This document shows, piece after piece, positions 50,455-59,182 of a DNA stretch of 64,000 bases (positions are counted from its first letter, which is position 1; each line of letters begins with the position of its first letter). The position numbers and the translations under genes are program-made. The stretch covers positions 3,534,001 to 3,598,000 of the forward strand of contig NZ_JAUSQM010000001.1 of NCBI RefSeq assembly GCF_030811215.1, written 5' to 3'. Below the pieces are notes generated by a model. The model saw only the letters and a program-made list of their open reading frames with translations. It was not told the DNA's origin and made no database searches. The DNA comes from Nocardioides massiliensis. GTDB lineage: Bacteria; Actinomycetota; Actinomycetes; Propionibacteriales; Nocardioidaceae.

Positions 50455-51801
50455 ATGACCGCCGCCGGATCTGCCACTCCCGTTCAGAACCCGCTTCCGA
50501 GGGCGACCGTGCGGGAGACCGCTCAGGCGCTTCGAGATGTGCAGGGTCCGATGATCGCCAAGGGTCCGACCATCAGACGCCCGAAGGTCGTCGCCTCCTC
50601 CGAACGTCTCGGCCTCGACGGCCGCGGGGTGCGCAGGATGCAGGCGCTGGCGCAGAAGTACGACCGAGGCCCACTGATGTTGCGCACACCCGGACGCCCG
50701 ATGGCGATGATCCTGCACCCCGACGACGTGCACGAGGTGCTCGAGGGTTCGCCGGAGCCGTTCGCCACCGCCGAGACGCTGAAGGTGCACGCGCTCAAGC
50801 ACTTCCAGCCGAAGGGCGCGCTTATCTCCCACGGCGCCGAGCGCTCCCCGCGGCGTCGGCTCAACGAGCAGGCGCTGGAGCTCGGCGCCCCGGTCCACCA
50901 CCTGGGGGCCAGGTTCACCCAGGTCGTGGAGGAGGAAACCGAGGCCCTGCTGGCCGAGGTCCGCGGCCGCGGAGGAGTGCTGGCCTACGAGGCGTTCCTG
51001 GATGCTTGGTTCCGGGTCGTACGACGCGTGGTCCTCGGGGACTCCGCCCGCGACGACACCGCGCTGACCGAGCTGACCCAGAAGCTGCGGGGAGACGGCA
51101 ACTGGGCGTTCCTCAAGCCGGTCGACAAGGGCGGCCGAGCCGAGCTCCTGGACCAGATGCAAGCGGCGCTGGACCGCGCGGAGCCGGGCAGCCTGGCCGC
51201 CGTGATGTCTCAGCTCGCCCCAGCACCCGACTCCGAGCCTGCGCAGCAGATCCCGCAGTGGCTCTTCGCCTTCGATCCGGCCGGGATGGCCGCCTTCCGG
51301 GGGCTGGCGCTGTTGACGACCCATCCCGAGCACCTCGACACGACCGAACTGCGGACCCCCGATGACCAGCAGGACCCCGCGCCGACTCGCCCGCGGCTGC
51401 GCGCCGCAGTCCTGGAGTCGTTGCGGCTGTGGCCCACCACCCCGATGATCCTGCGCGAGACCACCACCGACGTCGCGTTCGACCGCGGTGTGATGCCGGC
51501 CGGGACGTCCGTGCTGATCTTCGCCCCGTTCTTCCACCGCGACGACCGCCACCTGGACTTCGCGCATCGCTTCGCGCCGGAGCTGTGGGACCGTCCGCGC
51601 ACCCGTGCGGACTGGCCCCTGGTGCCCTTCAGTGCCGGGCCGGGCCTGTGCCCCGGGCGCGACCTGGTGTTGATGCTGACGTCGAGCTTCCTCGCCGCGA
51701 TCCTGCGCCGCGCCACGCTGTCGCTCGACTCCCACAGGCTCGACCCCGCGAGCCTCCCCTCCCTGCTCAACCACTTCGGCCTGCGCTTCCGGTTGGGCTG
51801 A
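50455..51801 (+). CDS. Cytochrome P450 (class uncertain)
   Basis: A 448-residue P450. The K-helix E-x-x-R is ESLRLWPTTPMILRETTTD. The heme loop FSAGPGLCPGRDL contains the axial ligand C399. The PERF-like region is APELWDRPRTRADW. The I helix (WLFAFDPAGMAAFRG) lacks the usual A/G-G-x-D/E-T, so oxygen activation may be altered. AGGGG precedes ATG 50455. A small alpha/beta hydrolase gene begins five bases after its stop, so the pair may process a lipid or terpene-like ester. Confidence 0.88.
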   Translation: MTAAGSATPVQNPLPRATVRETAQALRDVQGPMIAKGPTIRRPKVVASSERLGLDGRGVRRMQALAQKYDRGPLMLRTPGRPMAMILHPDDVHEVLEGSPEPFATAETLKVHALKHFQPKGALISHGAERSPRRRLNEQALELGAPVHHLGARFTQVVEEETEALLAEVRGRGGVLAYEAFLDAWFRVVRRVVLGDSARDDTALTELTQKLRGDGNWAFLKPVDKGGRAELLDQMQAALDRAEPGSLAAVMSQLAPAPDSEPAQQIPQWLFAFDPAGMAAFRGLALLTTHPEHLDTTELRTPDDQQDPAPTRPRLRAAVLESLRLWPTTPMILRETTTDVAFDRGVMPAGTSVLIFAPFFHRDDRHLDFAHRFAPELWDRPRTRADWPLVPFSAGPGLCPGRDLVLMLTSSFLAAILRRATLSLDSHRLDPASLPSLLNHFGLRFRLG

Positions 51802-51805
51802 CGCA

Positions 51806-52486
51806 GTGGGCCCGCTCCGGCTCCTGATGGTGCCCGGCCTCGGCCTGGGGCCCGAGGACTGGCAGCCGACGATCGGCGCCCTCGTGCGTGCCGGCGTGGG
51901 GCGGGACCGCCTCACGGTGGCGACGCTGTCCGGGTACGGCGAGCCGGTCCGGGTCGATGATCCGGTCGATCCGCGGGGTGCCGCCGGTCGGCTGGTGGAG
52001 GCGTGGATCCGTCCCGGTCGACGGGTCGGGCTCCTGGGTCACTCGTCGAGCTGCCAGGTCGTCGCCCACGCCGCCTCGCTGTTGCCCGAGCAGGTGGTGG
52101 GGCTGGTGTTGGTCGGGCCCACCACCGACCCGCGCGCCGCGACCTGGCCCCGGTTGGCACGCCGCTTGCTGGCGACCGCCGTGCGCGAGACGCCCCGGCA
52201 GGTGCCCTCGTTGACCCGTCAGTACAGGCGCACCGGACTGCGGAACATGCTCCGCGTGATGGGGGTGACACGGCACGACTCCCTCGCCGCTACGCTCACG
52301 AAGCTCCGCTGCCCGGTGCGGGTCCTGCGCGGCACCCACGACCGCATCGCTCCTGCCGACTGGTGCGCGTCTCTCGCCCCGTCGCTGACCGTCGCGGGCG
52401 GCGCCCACATGGTCCCTATGACACACGGTGAGCTGGTCGCGCACGAGATCCGGCGGTTCGCCGACGAGGTGCCCGATCTCCCGTGA
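51806..52486 (+). CDS. Alpha/beta-hydrolase
   Basis: A 226-residue compact hydrolase from GTG 51806. LLMVPGLGLGPEDWQPTIGA is the oxyanion side, the nucleophile Ser is in LGHSSSCQVVAH, the acid Asp in RGTHDRIAPADW, and the His in VAGGAHMVPMTH. It has no signal peptide. It follows the P450 gene by four bases and is surely co-transcribed. The substrate is unknown. The lid region between the nucleophile and the acid is short and helical (RQVPSLTRQYRRTGLRNMLR). Confidence 0.87.
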   Translation: MGPLRLLMVPGLGLGPEDWQPTIGALVRAGVGRDRLTVATLSGYGEPVRVDDPVDPRGAAGRLVEAWIRPGRRVGLLGHSSSCQVVAHAASLLPEQVVGLVLVGPTTDPRAATWPRLARRLLATAVRETPRQVPSLTRQYRRTGLRNMLRVMGVTRHDSLAATLTKLRCPVRVLRGTHDRIAPADWCASLAPSLTVAGGAHMVPMTHGELVAHEIRRFADEVPDLP

Positions 52487-52560
52487 AGCGCGGTGACGAC
52501 GGAGCCGATGTGACCGCCTCGGGGGGTCACACCGGCTCCATCGTTGTTGAAGCCGTCGCC

Positions 52561-52835
52561 TCAGAGGTCGATCGGGCGCAGCACGCCGTTGATGCCGTGG
52601 GCGATCTGCTCTTGGGTCGCTTGCCGGTCAGGTCCGTGACGAGCCGACGGAACGCCGCGTCCGTGGGGACGAACGCGGTGGCCTGGGTCCGGCCCTTGGC
52701 CAACACGCCGACGGCGCTGTCGGCCGCGAGCACCTTCGCCAGACTGCGGTTGCCCTGCTTCGCCGCCTGCTCGACACCCTGCGCGGGGGCCGCCATGGTG
52801 GAGCCGGCCAGGGCAGATGGGTCGAACTGCTGCAA
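52561..52835 (-). pseudogene. Fasciclin (FAS1) domain remnant
   Basis: The minus strand reads NRSLAKVLAADSAVGVLAKG, then TQATAFVPTDAAFRRLVTDL and TGKRP, the first half of a FAS1 domain with the conserved T-x-F-x-P-T-D-x-A-F. One base later the frame shifts to EQIAHGINGVLRPIDL and stop. The rest of the domain and any signal peptide are missing. It lies between two operons and is probably a dying copy of an exported adhesion protein. Confidence 0.72.
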
Positions 52836-52908
52836 TTTTCAACTTCATGGAAGAACCGCTCCCCCGCCGGCGTTCGAGATGATGAGCAACCGCGACCCGA
52901 GGAGTGCC

Positions 52909-54009
52909 GTGCCCGACGTACGCCGTGCCACCGTCGTGGTCGTCGGCGGCGGACAGTCCGGGCTCTCCGCCGGCCACCATCTCGCGCGCCGCGGCTTCCG
53001 CAGCGCCCTCGAGGAGCCCGAGGCGGACCGCACCTTCGTCGTGCTGGACGCCGAGCCCGCACCCGGCGGTGCCTGGCGCCACCGCTGGGAGTCGCTCACC
53101 ATGGCGACCGTCAACGGGATCTTCGACCTGCCCGGCTTCCCGCGGCCCCCGGTCGACCCCGATGCCCCGAGCAGCGAGGCCGTGCCGGCGTACTTCGCCG
53201 CCTACGAAAAGTGGGCGGACCTGCCGATCGTCCGGCCGGTGCGGGTGCACACGGTGCGCGCGGAGGACGACGACCCCGACAGTCCCTTGATCGTCGAGTC
53301 CGACGCCGGCACCTGGGTCACCCGGGTGGTCGTGAACGCGACCGGCACCTGGGACAACCCGGTACGACCGCACTACCCGGGGCAGGAGACGTTCGCCGGC
53401 CTCCAGCTCCACACCCATGACTACGAGTGCGCCGACCAGCTCGCGGGCCTGCGGGTGGCGATCGTCGGGGGCGGCATCTCGGCGCTGCAGCACCTCGAGG
53501 AGATCTCCCGGGTCGCGACCACCTTCTGGTACACCCGCCGTGAGCCGGAGTTCCGCGAGGGCGAGTTCGACCCCGACGTGGGCCGCGAGGTCGTCGCTCA
53601 GGTAGCGGCCGACACCGCGGCCGGACGCCCCACCGGCAGCGTCGTGTCCTACACCGGCCTCGGGTGGACGCCCTACGTGCAGGCGGCGCACGAGCGCGGC
53701 GTGCTCGTGCGCCGCCCGATGTTCACCGCGATCGAGCCTGACGGCGTCCGCGAGTCCGACGGCAGCCTCACCCCGATCGACGCCATCGTCTGGGCCACCG
53801 GGTTCAAGGCGTCACTGGAGCACCTCGACCCGCTTCGGCTGCGGAACGCGGGTGGTGGCATCCGGATGGAGGGCACCCAGGTCGCGGACGAGCCGCGGGT
53901 CCACCTCGTCGGGTTCGGACCGTCACAGTCGACGGTCGGGGCCAACCGAGCGGGACGTGAGGCGGTCAACGGGTTGCTCGCCTACCTCGCGGGCACGATG
54001 GGGCCATGA
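52909..54009 (+). CDS. FMO/CzcO-like flavoprotein monooxygenase
   Basis: A 366-residue two-dinucleotide-fold flavoprotein. FAD fold: VVVVGGGQSGLSAGHHLARR. NADPH fold: VAIVGGGISALQHLEEISRV. AIVWATGFKASLEHLDPLRL is the late ATG motif, and PGGAWRHRWESLTMATVNGI matches the BVMO/FMO-type substrate-side segment. GTG 52909, with AGGAG just upstream, is preferred; ATG 52879 in the same frame is an alternative. The stop overlaps the next P450 start by ATGA, so the two enzymes are coupled and could act in sequence on one substrate. Confidence 0.83.
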   Translation: MPDVRRATVVVVGGGQSGLSAGHHLARRGFRSALEEPEADRTFVVLDAEPAPGGAWRHRWESLTMATVNGIFDLPGFPRPPVDPDAPSSEAVPAYFAAYEKWADLPIVRPVRVHTVRAEDDDPDSPLIVESDAGTWVTRVVVNATGTWDNPVRPHYPGQETFAGLQLHTHDYECADQLAGLRVAIVGGGISALQHLEEISRVATTFWYTRREPEFREGEFDPDVGREVVAQVAADTAAGRPTGSVVSYTGLGWTPYVQAAHERGVLVRRPMFTAIEPDGVRESDGSLTPIDAIVWATGFKASLEHLDPLRLRNAGGGIRMEGTQVADEPRVHLVGFGPSQSTVGANRAGREAVNGLLAYLAGTMGP

Positions 54010-55154
54010 GCGATCCCGGCCCTCCCGCCCGTTGCCCTGCGAGCTCCGGTCCCCCGACATGGCACGTCACCCGGCACGCCGACGTCGTCGCGGTGGCGCA
54101 GGACGCCCGGTCCTTCTCCAGCGCCGTGTCGCGCCACCTGCAGATCCCCAACGGCCTGGACGGTGCCGAGCACGCGCGCTTCCGGCCGCTGGTGGAGTCC
54201 TTCTTCACCGAGGACCGGATGGACGCCCTGGAGCCGGACCTGCGCGCGATCGCCGCCGAGGTGGTGCGCTCGCTCCCCCGTGACCACCCGGTCGAGACCG
54301 TCGCCGATCTCGGACGCCCGTTCGCCGTCCGCGCGACCTGCACGTGGCTGGGCTGGCCCGACTCCCTCGAGACCACGCTGCTGGACTGGATGCGCGACAA
54401 CCATGCCGCGACCCGCTCGGCCGACCACACCCGCACCTCCGAGGTCGCCGCGCGGTTCGACGCCATCATCACCGAGCTCACGCGTGTGCGCCGCGACGCC
54501 GGCGAGGCGGCCCCCGGCGACGTCACCACGGAGCTCACGCAGGCGACGGTGGACGGACGCCCGTTGGAGGACGCGGAGATCGTCTCGATCTTGCGGAACT
54601 GGACCGCCGGCGACATCGCGTCGGTCGCCCTGTGCGTCGGTGTCGTCGTGCGCTACCTCGCCGATCATCCCGACGTGCAGGAGCAGGTACGCCGCTCCCG
54701 CCACGACCGCGGGGCCCTCGAACGCGCCATCGACGAGATGCTCCGGATCGACGACCCGTTCGTCGCGAACCGCCGCGTCGTCGCGGAGCCGACCGAGATC
54801 GGTGGCGTCGCACTGGACCGCGGGGACCGACTGCAGCTGCGGTGGACCGCTGCCAACCGCGACCCCGCGCGGTTCGGCGACCCCGACGCCTACCGTCCCG
54901 AGGAGAACGCACCGCACAACCTCGTCTACGGCACCGGTCCCCACGTCTGTCCCGGCCGGTCACTGGCGACCCTGGAGCTGCGCGTGGTGCTCGAGGAGGT
55001 GCTCGACGCGACAACCCGCATCGACTCCGTCGGTCAGGTGGTGCGCGAGGACCCACCCCTGGGTGGATACGCCTCGGCCCCGGTCGTGCTGCGGACTGAT
55101 GCCAGCACGACCGGGGCCGGAAGCGGGATCAGCGCCGGCGCACCTTCACGGTGA
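54006..55154 (+). CDS. Cytochrome P450 coupled to the flavoprotein gene
   Basis: A 382-residue P450. The I helix is NWTAGDIASVALCVGVVVRY, with AGDIAS replacing the usual A-G-x-E/D-T-T. The K helix E-x-x-R is AIDEMLRIDDPFV. The heme loop is YGTGPHVCPGRSLATLEL with C315. It starts at ATG 54006 in the stop of the flavoprotein gene. The last 9 codons overlap the convergent secreted-protein gene. The short N-terminus (no A helix) is typical of this bacterial subgroup. The redox partner could be the ferredoxin/reductase at 560-1971 or one outside the window. Confidence 0.9.
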   Translation: MSDPGPPARCPASSGPPTWHVTRHADVVAVAQDARSFSSAVSRHLQIPNGLDGAEHARFRPLVESFFTEDRMDALEPDLRAIAAEVVRSLPRDHPVETVADLGRPFAVRATCTWLGWPDSLETTLLDWMRDNHAATRSADHTRTSEVAARFDAIITELTRVRRDAGEAAPGDVTTELTQATVDGRPLEDAEIVSILRNWTAGDIASVALCVGVVVRYLADHPDVQEQVRRSRHDRGALERAIDEMLRIDDPFVANRRVVAEPTEIGGVALDRGDRLQLRWTAANRDPARFGDPDAYRPEENAPHNLVYGTGPHVCPGRSLATLELRVVLEEVLDATTRIDSVGQVVREDPPLGGYASAPVVLRTDASTTGAGSGISAGAPSR

Positions 55155-56241
55155 ACGCGGCCGTCGTGGTGCCCGTCGTCAGCGTGGTCCGCGGGATGAC
55201 CAACCGGTACCGGTAGGTCCCGACCTTGCGCTCCTTGGGGAAGGCGACCTTGGCGCGGCCGTTGCTCACCGCGACCTGACGCAGCGGCTTCCACGCCTTC
55301 TTGCCCACGCGCCGCTGCAGCGTCGCGCGGTCGGCGCCCGCCTGGACGACGATCACGTCGGTGGCTCGCGCAGCAGCACCGCGCCGTACGCCCATGGTCA
55401 CGGTGCGCCACCCCACCACCCGCGAGACGGCCTGCGGCACGTCCACGGTCTCCGGGTTGCCGTCGGAGGTGATGCGGCAGCGGATGGGCTCGGCGATCGG
55501 CTGGTTGTGGAAGCTCTCGCCATAGTGGTAGTTGGTGCCGGCGACCTGGATCCAGACGACCTCGTACGCCGTGACACCCGCCGGCCACTGCGGGTGCTGG
55601 CTGTAGACGAACGCGTTCGTGCCCGACCAGGTGCCGTGGTCGTTGTGGAAGTTCAAGGTCTTCTCACCACCCGCCCAGCGGATGCGGATGTTCACATCGT
55701 TCGACTGTCCCGCAGGGATGTCGGCCGGGTAGGTGACGAGCAGGGCGTCACACCGCGGCGCGGGGTAGGTCCAGTTCCAGTCGAAGGGGTTGCCCGGCTT
55801 CGGGGCCTCCGGCTTGGGGTCCTCGGGCTTCGGGTCCTCGGGCTTCGGGTCCTCGGGCTTCGGGTCCTCGGGCTTGGGGTCCTCAGGCTTCGGGTCCTCG
55901 GGGGTGGCCGACACGTAGGACAGCGAGTAGTGCGAGACGTCCTTCCGCTTCCCATCCGAGCCGATGTACTCCAGGACATACGTGGCGACCGGGTTCGCCA
56001 GGGTGACGTAGACAGGACCGTCGCCCTGGTTGACGCTGCCGGCCTTGACGCAGTAGCCGCTGATCAGCTTGCCTGCGGGCGCGGTGACCCGGACCGAAGC
56101 GGGATCGCCCTTCGTGTCGATCTTGCCGGAGTTCAGTCCGGCACAGACCTTCCCAGGGTCGGGCGCGGCGACCGCGGCAGGGGTGAGCAGCCCGGCGGCC
56201 ACCAGGCCGGCGAGCACGAGGGCGGGGGTACGGCGCTTCAC
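55129..56241 (-). CDS. Secreted protein with PEDPK repeats
   Basis: A 370-residue exported protein. GTG 56241 has GAAGGAG upstream. The signal peptide is 1-26, ending PAAVAA. Residues 27-112 are a small domain with two Cys (KVCAGL, SGYCVKAG). Residues 114-148 are six PEDPK units and one PEAPK, a rigid wall-spanning or spacer segment. Residues 150-295 form a beta-rich domain (YPAPRCDALLVTYPADIPAG, IRWAGGEKTLNFHND), followed by an Ig-like C-terminal domain of about 75 residues (LQRRVGKKAWKPLRQVAV). No anchor is seen. The function is unknown; adhesion or glycan binding is possible. Confidence 0.8.
   Translation of the reverse strand: MKRRTPALVLAGLVAAGLLTPAAVAAPDPGKVCAGLNSGKIDTKGDPASVRVTAPAGKLISGYCVKAGSVNQGDGPVYVTLANPVATYVLEYIGSDGKRKDVSHYSLSYVSATPEDPKPEDPKPEDPKPEDPKPEDPKPEDPKPEAPKPGNPFDWNWTYPAPRCDALLVTYPADIPAGQSNDVNIRIRWAGGEKTLNFHNDHGTWSGTNAFVYSQHPQWPAGVTAYEVVWIQVAGTNYHYGESFHNQPIAEPIRCRITSDGNPETVDVPQAVSRVVGWRTVTMGVRRGAAARATDVIVVQAGADRATLQRRVGKKAWKPLRQVAVSNGRAKVAFPKERKVGTYRYRLVIPRTTLTTGTTTAAFTVKVRRR
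55795..55902. repeat. 15-bp coding minisatellite (PEDPK)
   Basis: Seven consecutive 15-bp units encode PEDPK (the last PEAPK). Units differ only at third positions (GGGTCCTCGGGCTTC or GGGTCCTCGGGCTTG). The array can expand or contract in steps of five residues without changing the frame. Confidence 0.9.
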
Positions 56242-56447
56242 GAGGTCTCCTTCTCTGCCGCCTCCGTCCATCGCGGGTCCGGCGAAGAACAGCATCACCT
56301 CGTCGGACGTCCAGATCGCCGCGCTTGCAGGAAGCCTGCCGACGCTCGACGCCAATCTTGCGTCTGGCTTGCACTCGCGTCCGTCGGTTGCCTCGCACAG
56401 GACCTGGGTACGGCTCGCTTGACCGACCCTCCTGCAGAAGGCCCTGC

Positions 56448-58256
56448 ATGCTCACCCGGCTCCACGACGCACTCCGGCTCCGGACCACTCCGGCGATCTT
56501 CTTCGGTTCCGCGCTGATCATCGTGCTGTTCGTCGTCGGCACCATCGCGTTCACCGACCCCCTGGACGCGGGCGTCTCCGCCGCGTCGGACTGGCTCCTG
56601 ACGAACCTGGGGTGGTTCTACATCCTCGGCGTCACGGTGTTCCTCGTGTTCCTCGGCTACATCGCCGTCAGCCGATGGGGCCGCGTCAAGCTCGGACCCG
56701 ACGACGAGCCGCCCGAGCACAGCCGCGCGACCTGGTTCGCGATGCTCTTCGCCGCGGGGATCGGCACGATCCTGATGTTCTGGGGCGTCGCCGAGCCGGT
56801 CAGCCACCTCGGCGACCCGCCACGCGCCTCCCAGGGCGTGGAGGCCGGCACGCAGGAGGCCGCGGTCGACGCAATGCGCTTCACGCTCTACCACTTCACC
56901 TTCCACACCTGGACGATCTTCGCGATGCCCGCGCTGTGCTTCGCGTACTTCATCCACAAGCGGAACCTGCCCCCGCGCGTGAGCTCGATCTTCCAGCCGC
57001 TGCTGGGCGAGCGGATCCACGGTCCGATCGGGCGCGTGATCGACATCGTGGCGATCGTCGGCACCGTCTTCGGCGTCGGCGTCTCGATCGGCCTGGGCAC
57101 GCTGCAGATCAACAGCGGCCTCGCGCAGCTGACCGGCATCCCGGAGAACGCGATGTGGCAACTGCTCATCATCTCCGTCGTCACGGTCGCCGCGCTGATC
57201 TCGGTCGCGCTGGGGCTCGACCGCGGCATCAAGGTCCTTTCGAACATCAACATCCTGGCGGCCGTCGGCCTGCTGGTGTTCGTCGCGATCAGCGGACCGA
57301 CGCTCTACATGATCAAGGGCACCATCGAGTCGCTGGGCGAGTACGTCTATGCCCTCCCCCAGCTCGCGCTGTGGAACGACACCTTCGCCGACACCGGATG
57401 GCAGAGCGGGTGGACCGTCTTCTACTGGGCCTGGACGATCACCTGGTCGCCCTTCGTGGGCATCTTCATCGCCCGCATCTCCCGGGGCCGGACGATCCGG
57501 CAGTTCGTGACCGGCGTGCTGGCCATCCCGGCCGGGTTCTCGATCATCTGGTTCGGCATGTTCGGGTTCGCGGCCTTCGACATCGAGCTCAACGGTGACG
57601 GTGGCCTGGTCGAGCGGGTCGTGGACGACGGCGATGTCCCCGGTGCGCTGTTCGCCTTCCTCGAGAACTTCCCGCTCGCCTCCGTCGTCTCTGTCGTCGC
57701 GATCGTGATCGTGATGATCTTCTTCATCACCTCGGTCGACTCCGCCGCGTTGGTGGTCGACACCATGGCCAACGGGCACGAGGACTTCAACCCGCTCCCC
57801 CAGCGGATCTTCTGGGCCGTGGCGATCGGCGTCATCACCGCGACCCTCCTCGTCTTCTCCGGCACCGGCGGACTGGGCGCACTGGAGACGACGATCATCC
57901 TGGTCGGGCTGCCGTTCTTCGTGATGGGCTACTTCCAGATCTATGCCCTCAGCCGCGCTCTGCGTGAGGACGCCGGCGAGCTGCCGCCGTTGCGCACCCG
58001 GCGTTGGAAGAAGGTGCTCCCGCCCGAGGAGATCGAGCGACGCGCCGCCGACGACGACGCCTACGCAGAGGAGTACGACGCCGACGAGGACGTCGTAGCC
58101 GAGCCGGAGGCGCACGACCCCTCGCACGCCGCGGGCGGCACCACGTCGTTCCCGGCCAGCGCAGGGACCCTGTCCCGTCGCACCGGGAGCCGACCGATGA
58201 AATACACGCCCAGTCCCAGCAAGCCGGGCCGGGCGCGCCCCGACACCGAGACCTGA
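56448..58256 (+). CDS. BCCT-family betaine/choline/carnitine transporter
   Basis: A 602-residue, 12-helix secondary carrier for compatible solutes. GIGTILMFWGVAEPVSHLGD, then FTLYHFTFHTWTIFAMPALC and the family signature WTVFYWAWTITWSPFVGIFI, then ARISRGRTIRQF, are conserved. The C-terminus after helix 12 is about 85 residues long, rich in acid residues (EEYDADEDVVAEPEAH), as in osmosensing forms with regulatory tails. AGAAGG precedes ATG 56448. It stands alone and is divergent from the secreted-protein gene. Confidence 0.93.
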   Translation: MLTRLHDALRLRTTPAIFFGSALIIVLFVVGTIAFTDPLDAGVSAASDWLLTNLGWFYILGVTVFLVFLGYIAVSRWGRVKLGPDDEPPEHSRATWFAMLFAAGIGTILMFWGVAEPVSHLGDPPRASQGVEAGTQEAAVDAMRFTLYHFTFHTWTIFAMPALCFAYFIHKRNLPPRVSSIFQPLLGERIHGPIGRVIDIVAIVGTVFGVGVSIGLGTLQINSGLAQLTGIPENAMWQLLIISVVTVAALISVALGLDRGIKVLSNINILAAVGLLVFVAISGPTLYMIKGTIESLGEYVYALPQLALWNDTFADTGWQSGWTVFYWAWTITWSPFVGIFIARISRGRTIRQFVTGVLAIPAGFSIIWFGMFGFAAFDIELNGDGGLVERVVDDGDVPGALFAFLENFPLASVVSVVAIVIVMIFFITSVDSAALVVDTMANGHEDFNPLPQRIFWAVAIGVITATLLVFSGTGGLGALETTIILVGLPFFVMGYFQIYALSRALREDAGELPPLRTRRWKKVLPPEEIERRAADDDAYAEEYDADEDVVAEPEAHDPSHAAGGTTSFPASAGTLSRRTGSRPMKYTPSPSKPGRARPDTET

Positions 58257-58298
58257 GCCACTGGTTATCGACGGGCTCGCCCGGGTACGTCGTGGACC

Positions 58299-58736
58299 AT
58301 GAACAAGCCCACCACCGAGCGCACCATCCACGCCACGCCAGAGAAGGTCTGGAGCGTGTTGTCCGACGGCTGGCTCTACCCGCTCTTCGTCGTGGGCGCG
58401 TCCCGGATGCGCGAGGTCGACGACCCCTGGCCGGCCGAGGGATCCGCGATCCACCACAGCGTCGGTGGCTGGCCCGCCCTCATCGACGACAAGACGATCG
58501 TCATGGAGTCCGTGCCCCAGGAGCGACTGGTGCTGCGCGCGCGAGCGTGGCCGATCGGGGAGGCGCAGGTGATCTTCGAGCTCGAGCCGCGCGGCACCGA
58601 CACCCACGTCTCGATCACCGAGGACGCCGTCAGCGGCCCCGGCGCGTGGGGCCCCGGCGTCCTGCGCAAGCCGATGCTCGCCTGGCGCAACATCGAGACC
58701 CTCCGCCGCCTGGCGTTCGTCGCCGAGCGTCGCTGA
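58299..58736 (+). CDS. SRPBCC/polyketide-cyclase-like protein
   Basis: A 145-residue START-fold protein. The first strand and helix TERTIHATPEKVWSVLSDGW, then VGASRMREVDDPWPAEGSAI and AQVIFELEPRGTDTHVSITE, are typical. It forms a hydrophobic ligand cavity; the actinobacterial members next to YtxH-like genes have no proven function. It may be co-transcribed with the next gene 35 bases on. Confidence 0.83.
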   Translation: MNKPTTERTIHATPEKVWSVLSDGWLYPLFVVGASRMREVDDPWPAEGSAIHHSVGGWPALIDDKTIVMESVPQERLVLRARAWPIGEAQVIFELEPRGTDTHVSITEDAVSGPGAWGPGVLRKPMLAWRNIETLRRLAFVAERR

Positions 58737-58771
58737 ACCATCCCAGACGTCACCTCGACCAAGGAGAACCC

Positions 58772-59182
58772 ATGATGCGCAAGCTCACGTTCCTCGCAGG
58801 ATTCGCCGCCGGCTACGTGGTCGGTGCGCGCGCCGGTCGCGATAGCTACGACCGGATCGCCGACAAGGCCCAGCAGGCGTGGAAGGACCCGCGCGTGCAG
58901 GAGAAGGTCGGCCAGGTCCAGGAGGTGGCCAAGGACAAGGCCGAGCAGGCGCAGGAGGCGGTCATGGAGAAGGCGTCCGGCCTCGCCGAGGACGTGAAGG
59001 ACCGCGCGAGCAGCGACGGCGGTGCGGCGGGCGGCTCCGGTGAGACTGCCGGGTCCGCCAGCTCCGCCGACGCCGAGGGTGCGGGGGTCACGCCGACCCT
59101 TCCCTCCTCGACCGACCCCGACGCGCCCTCCGAGGCGCCCACGGGTCGCGTCACCGGCTACTCGGGCGGACCGATGTCCTGA
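58772..59182 (+). CDS. YtxH-like membrane-associated protein
   Basis: A 136-residue protein. MMRKLTFLAGFAAGYVVGAR is a short membrane anchor with a glycine-rich face, followed by a charged amphipathic helix (about 22-75: AQQAWKDPRVQEKVGQVQEV, AKDKAEQAQEAVMEKASG) and a disordered Ser/Gly/Ala tail. This layout is widespread in actinobacteria, with suggested stress roles but no known activity. AAGGAG lies five bases before ATG 58772. The tail overlaps the convergent TetR gene by 32 bp. Confidence 0.82.
   Translation: MMRKLTFLAGFAAGYVVGARAGRDSYDRIADKAQQAWKDPRVQEKVGQVQEVAKDKAEQAQEAVMEKASGLAEDVKDRASSDGGAAGGSGETAGSASSADAEGAGVTPTLPSSTDPDAPSEAPTGRVTGYSGGPMS

Noticed and set aside
55795-55902. Possible CRISPR-like short repeat array
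   Set aside because: The 15-bp units are contiguous, without spacers, in frame and encode PEDPK; it is a coding minisatellite.
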